Assembly: GCA_022747635.1 (NCBI GenBank)
Contig: JAKTNV010000006.1
Location: 63,813,090 to 63,877,089, forward strand
Origin: Hetaerina americana
Lineage: Eukaryota > Arthropoda > Insecta > Odonata > Calopterygidae
Reading direction: 5' to 3'
Length of the DNA: 64,000 nucleotides
The notes beneath the pieces were generated by a model. It worked only from the letters and a program-made list of their open reading frames with translations, searched no databases and was not told the origin of the DNA. Position 1 is the stretch's first letter; every line of letters begins with the position of its first letter. This document shows positions 25,936 to 38,560 of this stretch, one piece after another. Both the position numbers and the translations under genes were made by a program.

Positions 25936-26779
25936 ATAGACCGCGATCCACTAACACTGAATGAGGCATGGGGTACCAGCACCAAGTGGAAAGGATAAGT
26001 GATATTGGAAAGTAATGATTACTACACCGCCATCAATCGCGAGTGGGTTGGGGTCACCGGCGGCTTCACTTCACCTCCTCTTCTACTTTAATGTAAACAG
26101 AGAGCCCAGTGATAAAAAACAAAGCACAGTAACTTGATAAGCTTCAAAATAATTTCTAAGTGGTTTAAAATGTAATTTTCTCGAAAACTAAGAGTTTGTG
26201 TTACCTCTCTATTCACTACCTATTATTTCGTGAATAAAGTCATTTCTTTGGCTCTAGTTTCATGGCCTTTTCATAAGCTTAATAAAAGTATGGAAAATTT
26301 AATCATCACTTGATTGTTTATTTATTTATTTATTTAATCATCACTTCGAAAATTATAATTATTACACAAATTACCAGTTACCATTTTAGGAAATGACTAG
26401 CATTGATATTAACGTGAAACGTAGCAATTGTCGTACTGAAATCCAGTGTCGAAAATTGTCGAAACCAAAGTACCACATTTATTTTTTTTCAAATTTGTAG
26501 ACATTATGTATTGTTATTTTTTTCCTTAAATATATTGAATACAGTACATTTTTAGAGTTACTTTCCTGCCTGTGACTTTTTCACTCAAAACATTCAGACA
26601 CTGTGATGTTTTCAAAGTTTATATTTCGATCCACACCTACATGTACAACGTGTATATAATAATACAAGGTGTGTAATCTACCCTTTGACTGTATTATAAT
26701 TAAAATTTGTTTAATATCATAAAACTTTTCCAAATTGAAATACAGTTGCATTTTTGATAAGGCCTTTGCAAAGAATTCC
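25936..26779. other. Unannotated DNA with a small (TTTA)n array
   Basis: At 26314-26336 a (ttta)n run is flanked on both sides by ttaatcatcactt, which looks like a small local duplication. Nothing else is recognisable. Confidence 0.6.
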
Positions 26780-26965
26780 ATTAGGACGGGCGTCCTCTAC
26801 TTACTTCCTGATAGTTTTATAAAGAGTGTCCATTTCTCCCATGCTTAGTAATCTTTCCATGTCCTCGCTCCACATCTTCCACCACGATTCATTTGCACCA
26901 TTAGCTCCTCGTCTGAATTTATTATTCATCCCTTTCTACATCCTTCCTCCTAATTCCGCGAAAAG
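26780..26965 (-). pseudogene. LINE-A fragment, linker between endonuclease and RT
   Basis: The + strand string ccatgtcctcgctccacatcttccaccacgattc is the reverse of the region around 63,715-63,765 of the 63-kb copy (gcatggtggaagacgcagtgcgagg...). It codes there for an AWWKTQCEDME-like stretch. The copy here is diverged and short, with no adjacent RT or endonuclease. Confidence 0.65.
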
Positions 26966-27887
26966 ATTATAAAATAAAATTACTTTAGAGAGAAAGCGTA
27001 TTGCTTTTATTCGGCCCAATCCGCTTAACTATCGAGATCTCAAATGGTGTAATGTTCGCAATATTTTAGTTTTATACATTCCAAACATACAGTAACTGGA
27101 CGTGAGAACTGACTGAGGGTGAACAAAGGTTGGCTCTCGAAACACAAGCCCAAAGGGAACTCCGTTTATCATCCATGCGGAATTGCACACGTGGGGAACC
27201 TCAGGTTTGATGGAACGCCCCGTTGGGACTTCAAAACATACCACAACGACAACTGAGGACAATCTGAGAGCTGTAATCAACAAGAGAATACAGTAAGGAA
27301 TTCCACCTTAAACATTTGCGAGCTAAAGTGCCAAATATTGGTGACGCGAACCACAAATGCACAAATTTATAAATTATAGTTATTATGCCATTTAGACAAC
27401 TTGAGCGAGTCACTAATTAGTTTTTAAGTATGTAAATGTGTTCTTAGATGGTAATGGTGGCCAAAATAATAATTACATGAAAAACATTCAAACGGCTTAG
27501 CATTTATTTGACAAGAGTTTGACCGAATCGCTTTATTTGGACAGGGTTCTATTGGTCTTAAAGTACGTGGTCAAATCTATCATAGCGTAGATAATAATCT
27601 TCAATAGGATATAATACGACATATGCTGGTCTCTTTATTGCTGAAGAATGAGTGAGTTCTTCCAATTCACTCAAGTCACAAGGTGAGCTGTTAGCCATGG
27701 TACCGGAGGAGAAGTAATGGCAAAAATATTTCGAAAAGTTGAAATCAATAACTGTTTGACTGCCCCTTTTAATCACTGCTAAAAATTTGAAATGCGAACC
27801 TCTCAGAAAATTATTCCTCTATAAGAATGGTGAAGTGCCCCTAAATATATGTTCACAAGGGTAACGAATGCATTGCGACCTAGTATA
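26966..27887. other. Unannotated DNA; one unrecognised open frame
   Basis: A minus-strand frame, about 27,308 down to 27,029 and without a good ATG, reads a hydrophobic stretch (ILLLITALRLSSVVVVVC) and then about 65 unrecognised residues. I cannot assign it to a family, and no splice or promoter context confirms it. Confidence 0.3.
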
Positions 27888-28828
27888 TACAGGGTTCGTC
27901 CGGAAAATAAGTGTACTGATTTTTTCCCGCCGCTCCGGGCGCGCCCAGCACCGCTCTGATGGGCTGCGATTGGAGGGGGGTATGTTGGCAAGCGACGCTG
28001 AAAAAGGCAGTCGGCTCTGAGCTGTGGTGTAGTGAGGAGCTCTGTTAACGAACCTCCACGCTCGACCCACGTCACGGAACGCGATGCCGAAGTTTTTGGA
28101 GCAACGTTATTCCATCAAATTTGCGGTAAAGCTTGGGAAATCGTCTACCGAAACTGTCGGTATGATTAACCAGGCTTACGGGGAGTCAGCCATGTCCAGA
28201 AACATGATCTTTCGGTGGCACAAGATGTTCGTGGAGGGCAGAGAAGAGGTCGACGACGAACCACGGCCTGGACGCCCATCAACGACACTCACCGACGAAA
28301 ACGTGCGAAAAGTTCGCGATGTACTGAACTCTGATGGTCGTCTTAGTGTTCGGATGATAGCAGAGCAGTGTAATGTGCCAAAAACAATAGTGCACGAGAT
28401 TATTAGGGCCGCCCGCGTCCGGCCAGCGATCAAAAACATCTGGCGGCTGCATCACGACAATGCGCCGTCTCACACCGCGCTTGTCGTGTCGGACTTCTTG
28501 GCCAAGCACGGCGTGGCAACGCTGCCGCACCCGCCCTACAGCCCGGACTTGGCACCACCGGACTTCTTTCTGTTCCCGAAGATAAAGAGGAGTTTGAAAG
28601 GAACGCGATACGGGACTTTGGACGCCGTCAAAGAGGCCGTGACGACGTGTCTTCGAGAGGTTCCCGATGATGCCTTCGCGGGAGCGTTCCAGGAATGGGA
28701 ACGCAACTGGAACAAGTGTATCGACTCACAAGGGTCCTATTTTGAGGAATATTAGCTTAAGATATGTAAAAGTGTAATACATTTTTTTTCCTGAGCTCAT
28801 TACACTTATTTTCCGGACGAACCCTGTA
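27888..28828 (+). mobile_element. Mariner-family element M2 with perfect 26-bp terminal inverted repeats
   Basis: The left repeat is 27890-27915 (starts cagggttcgtccggaaaata) and the right repeat is 28801-28826. The 26 bases are identical when read inward, and TA lies immediately outside each end (27888-27889 and 28827-28828), the mariner target duplication. The 937-bp body holds a single uninterrupted transposase-derived frame. The perfect ends and the clean frame make this the youngest-looking transposon in the window. The element is about 350 bp shorter than a standard mariner because of an internal deletion in the gene. It would need a full-length transposase from elsewhere to move. Confidence 0.93.
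28084..28755 (+). CDS. Mariner transposase with in-frame internal deletion (223 aa)
   Basis: Transposase of the Tc1/mariner superfamily, which binds the element ends and cuts and joins DNA with three acidic residues (D,D34D). Residues about 1-55 form the first helix-turn-helix (LEQRYSIKFAVKLGK, MSRNMIFRWHKMFVEGREE). A GRP linker is at 63-65, and a second helix-turn-helix (RLSVRMIAEQCNVPKTIVHEI) ends near 106. The frame then passes directly to VRPAIKN and HHDNAPSH, with the second catalytic Asp at 125. The third Asp is at 160 in PPDFFLFP, exactly 34 residues later. The C-terminus is KCIDSQGSYFEEY. About 120 residues, including the first catalytic Asp (the TGDE block), are absent although the frame is kept. 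Family members are about 345 aa. The ATG at 28084 fits the family start. It is probably catalytically dead but could still bind DNA. Confidence 0.9.
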   Translation: MPKFLEQRYSIKFAVKLGKSSTETVGMINQAYGESAMSRNMIFRWHKMFVEGREEVDDEPRPGRPSTTLTDENVRKVRDVLNSDGRLSVRMIAEQCNVPKTIVHEIIRAARVRPAIKNIWRLHHDNAPSHTALVVSDFLAKHGVATLPHPPYSPDLAPPDFFLFPKIKRSLKGTRYGTLDAVKEAVTTCLREVPDDAFAGAFQEWERNWNKCIDSQGSYFEEY

Positions 28829-30565
<1,737 letters not shown>

Positions 30566-30632
<67 letters not shown>

Positions 30633-30703
30633 TATACGATATATATATATATATTTATATATACATATATATATATATATTTATATTTATATATATACAT
30701 ATA

Positions 30704-30765
<62 letters not shown>

Positions 30766-30766
30766 T
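30566..30766. repeat. (TA)n microsatellite, interrupted, with (AC)n end
   Basis: About 187 bp of TA with occasional c, g or t interruptions, then acacacacacac. Confidence 0.97.
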
Positions 30767-31429
30767 AGCTAAACGTAAGGTAATAAAGAGGTCCACCGTG
30801 ATGTGCAATATTACAATATACCTATCGTATAAGACTATTAAATACCACAAATCGGAAGATAGAAAATAAAAACCGAAATACATTGAAACTATGTAACTAT
30901 GAGACCGAGGTACCCAGGGTGAATTTCGAACATTAACATGTTCGAAACATGTAGATCAAGTCACACATTCGCCCAAATTGCGCGTGAGTAATACTCCAAT
31001 GCATCCCTAATGATGGAACGAATGTGTTCTATGATGGTTCGATTAACCATAACTTCAATGATGTGCGTTACGTTGCCATACCTAGGCAGTGTATTCAAAA
31101 CTTGCATGACCTCAGGCTCAAATGACACACTGAACCCCTGTACAAATACCATGCGGATCGGGTGCATGATATTCTTAGTTAATGTAGCTCATAAAAATTA
31201 ACAACTTTGCCCATACGATGGTTAAATGCAACTAATTCTACAGAGGTGATTGCTTGCATCGTTAAATTAATTTACAAACACTAACTAATGTGGTAAGGTA
31301 AGGGTAAAATTTATTCCATGCAAATTATTTTCGGAACGGCGAACGGTATTAATAGTAGAAGGTTTATTTTAATTTCTTTCAAAATGAAATTTAAATGAAG
31401 TAGTGAAACACAATGATAAACGAAGAAAA
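30767..31429. other. Unannotated DNA; unrecognised 68-codon minus frame
   Basis: A minus-strand frame at 30961-31167 reads MHPIRMVFVQGFSVSFEPEV and on to a stop with fairly even composition. I know no family for it and see no supporting context. Confidence 0.3.
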
Positions 31430-32115
31430 TATCGTTAATATCAAAATGAAAGGTCATATATGATGGTAACCCCACCCAACAAAAAAACACAAAAGTTTTG
31501 GAAAAAATTGATTTATTTTTTAACATAATCTCCTTTCACCACCATACATTTTTCCCAGCGATGTTCAATAAGTTCGAAACCCTTTGAAACTGAATATGAA
31601 CTGTCTTGCTCCTCTAAATAGCCATTAACTGCCGACATCACTTCTTCGCGGTTGGAAAATCTTTGACCAACGAGCCATTTTTTCAAGTTTGCGAAAAGAA
31701 AATAATCCGAGGGGGCTAAATCCGGCGGATAGGGTGCATGAGATAGATTTCCAACTTTAATCCATGAATTTTGGCCATTGCAATAATGGAGTTGTGAGCT
31801 CGTGCATTGTTTTGATGAAACAACACTTTATTCTTAGCCAAATGCGGCCGCTTTTGCTTGATTTCTTCGCTCAAACGTTGCAATAAGTTCGTATAATACT
31901 CGCCGTTGATAGTTCTTCCTTTTTCAAGATAGTCAATGAAAATTAAACCACGCGCATTCCTAAAAACTGACGCCATGACCATGGCTGCAGATGAAACGGT
32001 CTTCGCCTTCTTTGGAGCCGGTTCTCCCTTTTAAATCCATTGTTTAGATTATTCTTTTGTCTAGGGTGTGAAGTAATGGACCACTGTTTCATCCATGGCT
32101 ATGAAACAGCAAAAA
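31430..32115 (-). pseudogene. Mariner transposase C-terminal half (M3)
   Basis: Read on the minus strand, AMDETVVHYFTP near 32,095 carries the first catalytic Asp. After a stop and a frame change comes the open stretch MVMASVFRNARGLIFIDYLE...YYTNLLQRLSEEIKQKRPHLA (31982 down). It continues to VLFHQNNARAH, where the second catalytic Asp of the usual HQDNA is Asn. After another frameshift near 31,720 come PPDLAPSDYFLF, with the third Asp, and EHRWEKCMVVKGDYVKK, ending at TAA 31513. The N-terminal DNA-binding half is missing. It belongs to a different mariner lineage from M1 and M2. The roughly 80 bases after the stop are probably its 3' end. Confidence 0.85.
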
Positions 32116-32139
32116 TTCCGGTACCAAGGTAAAGTGATT

Positions 32140-33965
32140 GCTATAATGGGAGCAATGATAATTGTTGCTGGTAGGGTCACCCATACCAGGAGTCCGCGCA
32201 GCGTCTGTTTTTCAGTGAGGCGATTGCAAAGAGGCCTGACCACAAGGGGCAGTATTGAGTGATGGTGTCACGTTTAAAACACTATTTAGGGAGGCAATGG
32301 GAAACCACCTCAATGATCAATCCCAAGAATATAACGATGGACACAATAGAGAATGTGAATCCGGGCAACTACGTAACTCGGTCCAAAGTATGTCGTACCC
32401 GGCAGAGGGAGAGGAAAATATTCAGGGGTCATCACTTCACGAAACCCTTGCAAAAGAAAACGGACAGCATTAGGACAAAAAAATCAGAAGAAAAAGATCG
32501 AATCAGTTAGAGCAGGAACTTAAAATATTAGGACAATATTGAGGGCAGGAATATAAGATAATATAAATCGAGAGATGGAAAGAGGAAATACATGTATAAA
32601 TATTTAAGGTCTATGCGAGGTGAGATGGAAGGATAGCGGGGATTACTAGATTGATAATTATAAAGTAATATACAGCAGAGGGGACGAGAGCCGAGGAAGT
32701 GATGCCTTAATATTGAATAAAAAGATACGAAAAAGTGCAATCAACATAGAGCAAGGAACGTATAGAATATTACTAGAAGATAAAAAAGCAGAATCAACGA
32801 ACTCGGGCATTGTTCAGGTAAACATGCTAACAAACAATAATAAGAAGAATGGAGTCAATGGGACATGCGAGCAGTTAGAGCATAATCGCATGTGTTACTG
32901 CAGGAATATATTTGAGAGTGATGGGGGATTGGAATGCAACGTTAAGCGAAATAAGAGATGGTGATGGGGTAGGGGGACTATGGTTTAGGTACGAGGAATG
33001 ACTGCGGGGAGAAAACAATTAAGTTCAGTACGAGACAGGGGACCAACCCTTGGTTTGGACACTACAAAAGGCGTTTGGTGCACATGGAAAATGCCAGGCG
33101 GTTGAGAAAGGGATCAGTTAGATTATATTATGGTTAAACACAGGTTTAGGAACACCGTGATCAGTTCAGATTCCCCGGAGCGGATGCAAGCTCTGATCAC
33201 AATTTAGGGTTCATTAAGTGTAGCAAAGTGTAAGAAAATATGGGAGGCAGAGTCAATCTATACTGATTGTATAGATTTGAGACGGCCAGTTTCGTTGATT
33301 TCGAAAAGGCGTTTGATAGAGTGAATTGGGAAAAACTAATGAGTATATTGCAGTAAAATAGGAATAGATTGGGGGGGACACGAGGCTACTTCGCAACCTG
33401 TACATGTCTCAGACTGCTCAGGAGCATGTAGGTGATGGAGAGTATAGATGGGTAGTGTTAGGAAGAGGAGTCAGGCAGGGTTGTCCAATATCATCGGTGT
33501 TGTTCAACGTAAATGTGGAGGGAATAGTAAAGAGGCATAAGAAGAACTGGATGTAGGAATGAAAGTGGGCGGGGAATTCGTAAAATCTGTTAGGTTTTTC
33601 TGATGAACAAGCTTTAGTTTGTCAGTCAGCCAAGGGGCTGCAAGCATTGCTTAGTGAATTGGAAATTCAGTGCGACAGGTATGGGATGAGAATCAATATT
33701 AATAAAACAAAGGTTATGCGATTTTCTAGAAAGAAAAAGGTTAAGGTAAACATTAAAATAGGAGTGCAAAAGCTAGAGCAGGTAGAACAGTTTACGTATC
33801 TCGGAAGTGTTTTGGACCAACAGGGTCAAAGTAGTAGGGACGTAAGGAGAAGAATTGCGCTAGGCAAAGAGGCTTTCACAAGGAGGAGGGAGTTGATGAC
33901 AGGGACGTTGAGTAAGGATGTTAAGAAAAGACTCGTAAAAACTTTTATATTGAGCGTTGCTAAAG
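32140..33965 (+). pseudogene. LINE-A copy: endonuclease plus reverse transcriptase (decayed, deleted)
   Basis: Non-LTR retrotransposon with an APE-type endonuclease before a reverse transcriptase. It resembles RTE-like elements whose endonuclease is often annotated as craniofacial-development-protein-2-like. The 5' region (32,340-32,500) reads NPGNYVTRSKVCRTRQRE. The endonuclease block at about 32,915 is VMGDWNATLSEIRDGDGVGG and at about 33,170 GADASSDHNLG. A deletion near 33,230-33,290 removes the linker. RT motifs follow: DFEKAFDRVNWEKLM (33,296), GVRQGCPISSVLFNV (33,470), RFSDEQALVCQSAKG (33,593, where FADD is expected), and YGMRININKTKVMRFSRKKK. It ends at about 33,963 in a sequence matching the start of the WSVAMYG block. 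Several frameshifts and stops mean it is dead. The open frame 33,647-34,066 covers part of the thumb region. Confidence 0.85.
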
Positions 33966-34804
33966 AAGTCTTAATTGCAGAGGGATCTTCTCCTACCAGT
34001 TATGAAGTCCGACCAGAAATAGGAATCAAAGTCAAAATTCTGTATATCCTTGATATGCATGCCTAATACCTTTGTTTTGCTCATTAAAATTGTCTTCTTG
34101 GGTCAACAGTATGTGTATAAAGTGCATTTCACTTCTAATATTGAATTATTCTACTTCTTATTTCACTCTAATCCTATTTCTCCGATTGTCTCGGCTATGA
34201 TCTTGTGAGCAACTAATTTATAGGCTCTAATTATATTGTAAATTTATAAAAGTTTGACAGGATTATTTGTGGATGATTTTTTATTTAAAATAATGAACGG
34301 AATTAAGGTTTTATCTTTAAAGTTTATAATAATCTTTTACTATATTGGCTGACTGAGTACCAGCCTAACTATAAATTCCAATTTCTTCATATTCCCTGAA
34401 TGAATATTTCAGGGAATAAATTGCTTATCTGGTTCAACTGGCTCAAAATTTCCAATGTCTAACATTCTTGTTAATTTTCTTCAGGCACAAAAGAATTTTA
34501 TAAGCAATTGAATTTTTAGATATTATGAAAGTTTTATGTTTAAATTCAAAGACACCCATAGGTGGATGTTCAGCACTATGGAACCTATATCCTAAATTTT
34601 ACGGATCGATACCTCCCATTATTTCTTAAAGCATCTTACATAGAATCTCAGGGAGAAAAATCTACTTTAAAAAATTCTTACTTCCGAAATCGGGACATTA
34701 AATACGGGTTTTTTTCTGTAAATGTTATTGTGTACGTTTTACAATCTAATTGAAACCGCGGATAAATATTTTCAGCAGTTTATCCTCTGCATTAATACTT
34801 TGTT
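33966..34804. other. Unannotated AT-rich DNA
   Basis: No gene is recognised. The LINE-A match stops abruptly on the left. Confidence 0.5.
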
Positions 34805-34998
34805 TCCGACCCCGATGGTGGCGGGATTACGTCCTCACCTGCAAACCCAGAGGTCGCGGGTCGATCCCCGTCTAAGTGGGTCATAATCTCACCTCTCCGC
34901 CTAGGTCTTAGGTCTTTGTGATTGTCTTTAATTTCCAGGGGTTATGTGGAGGAAGGAACTCTGAATTTTCAATCTCTCCCCAATAAATTTTTTCAATA
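34805..34998 (+). mobile_element. SINE-3 (tRNA-derived SINE)
   Basis: The head ccgaccccgatggtggcggg has an A-box-like block, and gcgggtcgatccccgtc (about 34,856-34,872) is a good B box about 40 bases later. A body of about 120 bases follows, ending in aataaattttttcaataact and AT-rich sequence. It is distinct from SINE-1 and SINE-2. There is a single copy in this window, so the ends are uncertain. Confidence 0.6.
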
Positions 34999-35199
34999 AC
35001 TAAATAAATTAATAGGATATAACCTCGGGTGAAAAAGTTTCATTATAGAGTTAATAAACGGCAATGATGAAAACGTGGTATAGTGACCTTCAAATATGGA
35101 CTTTACAGTGAGATCTAATATATACTCTTCGGGGTATAAACCCAAAACTCTTGGAACTATCCCGGCAGTGGCATGAGAAAAGTGGTCCTTCAACTTTGG

Positions 35200-36040
35200 C
35201 TGGGGGACACAGAGCGAACCAATCTAACGCCCCGGGCAAGAAGTCTTTACTTGGACAGGATGCAGAGGAATAAATATCAAGGCAAGGCCCAGGGTGCCCG
35301 CAAGGGCGCATGGATAAAAGCGCTGGGATTATGGGAAAGCACTAGCAGCGACTGCGGGGGGTCTGGGTGGTGTACTAGAGTAAATACCGAGGACTGAGGG
35401 AAGGAGAAGCAAGAAGGGAATTGGATACTGAAGGAATGCAGGGAAGGAAGTTAACGAGATACGGGAATAGAAGGGACCGGTCGGAGAGAAGGGAGTTGAA
35501 CGGGGGAAGCGCAGTCGGGGGGAATTAGGAAGGAGAGTGAGGGCGGCACCGATGGCTGGATCTCCGCTGGAGACAAAAGGGATTAGTGCACTTGGGGTCT
35601 CCCCCAAAAAGCGAGAGACGAGAGGAGGATCCCGCCGGTGTGGGGTTGGAGAGAGGGGGGACAGGCCAGGGGCATTCCGGGGGTCATTTATAGTGCAAAG
35701 GGAGCTCGCGCACACCCACACACACACACACGAAGGGATTTGGTCGGAGGTGGTATTTCGGGGAGGGGTGGCGTGGGATTTATAGAGAATCATTCCTTGT
35801 GGGGAGGCGTCAAAGAAGGGGGATGGAGGGAAAAAACGGGGTGGGTCAGGATTACAGGCGACAATTACTTTTCGTGTGTGGCACTCGTTCGTTCTCCGCT
35901 CGGGGGACGCTCTCCTGGTTTAGTTTATGTTTTGCTCAAGATCAAAAGGGAGAAGGCAGGAGACCCATGTGCGGTCCTTGCGGGACATGGTCGCCGGGAC
36001 TGCCTTTTTCCCCACCGTAGTAACCTTCATTAATGGAGCG
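35200..36040. other. GC-rich, purine-rich island
   Basis: Long g/a-rich stretches on the + strand (35,395-35,540), G runs near 35,640-35,690, a (CA)n at 35,710-35,731 and frequent CpG. Overlapping frames on both strands (up to 154 codons) look compositional. It is possibly a promoter or CpG-island-like segment. No transcript or domain is identifiable. Confidence 0.4.
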
Positions 36041-38019
36041 AAATACACTTGGCCTGGGCATATCTCAAATGTTGGGATAATGACTATTACTAAAGTCGTG
36101 AACTCTCATGCGATGTAGTTATTTAAGCCTCGGCTTGATGCGGCTTCAGTACCAACCAGTGGGGTAGCTAGGAGTTTGTTTAAGGAGCACTTTCAGTTGG
36201 ATACTAACGGAGTAGAATTTTTTTCCGAATCTTATTAATTACAGTCAGTATTTTATTCTTCTTTCCAAGCATACTTCTTTGGGCCTGACGAGGCCAGAAT
36301 AGACACTTAAGGCACGTCCGCTGGTTTAATTGAGAGAAATACTGAATTTCTCGTAGGCAAAATATCAAACTTCCTATACAACAAATAAATTCCTTCTGCT
36401 GTGGGCAACCGGATGTACACATCTTGTGCACTAAGATACAATATTACCATTGTGTCAGACTATTGGTGAAAACACCTATCACGTACCTACAAACCTAACT
36501 AACAAACCATAGAAGGTATGAATGGTCCACGAGCCATGTATGCATGTCTAGGACCATGATTAAATTCGTTTTCGTGATTGAATTCTTTAACAAAATCCTT
36601 GAGGTATAGTAAACTTATGTCTTTAGTAAGCGAACCGAACATAAGATGCTCTTAATATACTTTCTTATTTGTTCTTAAACTTACCACAATCATAAAATAT
36701 CCTCGAGCTACTTAAATCGATGCATCTTAAAAAAATAACAGAATAAGATCGCTAGTGCATAATAATCGAATTTAAATTATAAATTACAACTTCTTATATT
36801 TTATTGATTCCTGCAGAAGCTCTGAGCTTGAAAATAAGCTTAATTTCTGAATATTAAAAAGCTCATTTAAGACTTCATCCTCATAACAAGTATGAGCGTA
36901 AACCGTGTGCTTACGTCGGAAAAGTGTCAATAGTAGCATTAATAAATAGAGAAATAGTCCGTTTAAAACTATTCCTTATTTTAATAATTAATTTAAAAGA
37001 TTTTTCTAATATTTTATTACTTACTAAACAGTTGAATCACTAATCTTTTCAAAGGTGACATCAATTCGAATAGGAGCACGGCCATCTTATTTTAATCATG
37101 GTCACTCTCCGCGTCGGATGTAAAATAAATCCGAAATGAAGTACGACAAATATTTTGTAACAAAATTTCCATTCATAAATCTTATAGGAAGATTTGCATG
37201 AATTAGAAAATTTAATGAAAAAAGTATGATATATATTTATTAAATATATCCATTAGCAGGCTTGAATTTAATATCAATAGATTGCAAATAAATAGAAACC
37301 ATTCTACAACAAATTTCGATGAAATCCATTTCATCGAAACAATGGGGCTTGATGGCAATGAGCAACATAGCTTCCTTTTTTATAGAGCCAAACTCCTTTA
37401 AAAAAGGAAGGTATGTTGCCACACCGTCTATAACCTTTTTGTGCCCTCGAGCTTCGATGATAACTATAAAATTTATTGTTGCTTTGTAGCCGAATTACAG
37501 AATCAACATATTACTTTGATCATTAAAAAGTTAATATTTATTTTCTACTTATATATCAAGATTTTATAAAGGTATGCATAAATGGAAATAAAGCTAACTA
37601 CAATCCCCAGCGTACAGGAGAGACTTAATCAAACCAAGTATCTCCTGCTATCATAACTGATGCAAGCACCAACTAAATAAACGGTTTAGTATTAAGACAA
37701 TAAGTAAAACTTCGCTGCGCATTACGCCTCAGCAGAATTTAATTTAGAACAATTACTTTATAATAAATTATTGAGTGAGAACCGTCGACCCTCAGAGAAT
37801 GTACTGCTTACTTGATTCATCAACCATTTTAATGAACGTGTTAACATATGTTAAAACATGAATGCATTGGATGTAAACACAGAAAGAGTCCGAATTGGAG
37901 TTAACAATAAGAGAATGGTAAAAAAAGAAACTAAAATTAAGCGAGCGTCCCAGTATTTGGGCCCAATATTCCCGAGAGAAACATTCACGACGATACATTA
38001 TTGCCGACGCACCCATCGC
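36041..38019. other. Unannotated AT-rich DNA; one protein-like minus frame
   Basis: From about 37,489 down to 37,240 the minus strand stays open for about 82 codons. It includes VIIEARGHKKVIDGVATYLP and FLKEFGSIKKEAMLLIAIKP. The composition is protein-like, but I know no family, the only in-frame start is GTG, and a stop lies just upstream. It could be an internal exon or chance. Confidence 0.3.
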
Positions 38020-38560
38020 GAAAGTACACGAAAGTCACAAACCTCGAGCTGCAACCGCATGTTTCAAATCACTGGAGGTAAAGGGACGCGATTCACGGGG
38101 CATATTTATTTAAACCGCAGAGGGGAGGGATTATCGGTCGAGTGGTGGATATGAAGGTGGAATGGAAGGCTGTACGGGGTTTTGGGTGGCAAAAGGGTTC
38201 AAGTCTACTTAGAACTTTGAGGCTTGAATGGGTTTAACCTCGTAGAAAACATGGACCCACTCACCCTTCCCCTGATTCTCCATCCCCTCCACGCCGTTCG
38301 CCGTCTTTCGCCCACAGAGCGCCGGCTAGCTGGAGACTGGAAAATGGTCTTGGGTAAATTCCGGGTCCTTTAGCGGGGAAATCTTTTACGTGTCCTGGGA
38401 ATCAATTTGGCCAAGGCAAACTTTGCTCCGATTGCTTGCCACTCCCCAACTCTCGGAATGTTTCCTTTTGCGGGGAATGGGAGTTGGTTCGGATCCGAAG
38501 ATCTGCAATGGGGTATGGTGTAATTATCGGTGTAGGCAGCTGCGTGTGGTGGAACACACA
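38020..38560. other. GC-richer island
   Basis: Moderate GC enrichment with scattered CpG and C-rich tracts (38,255-38,330). Frames of 63-77 codons are unsupported. Confidence 0.35.
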
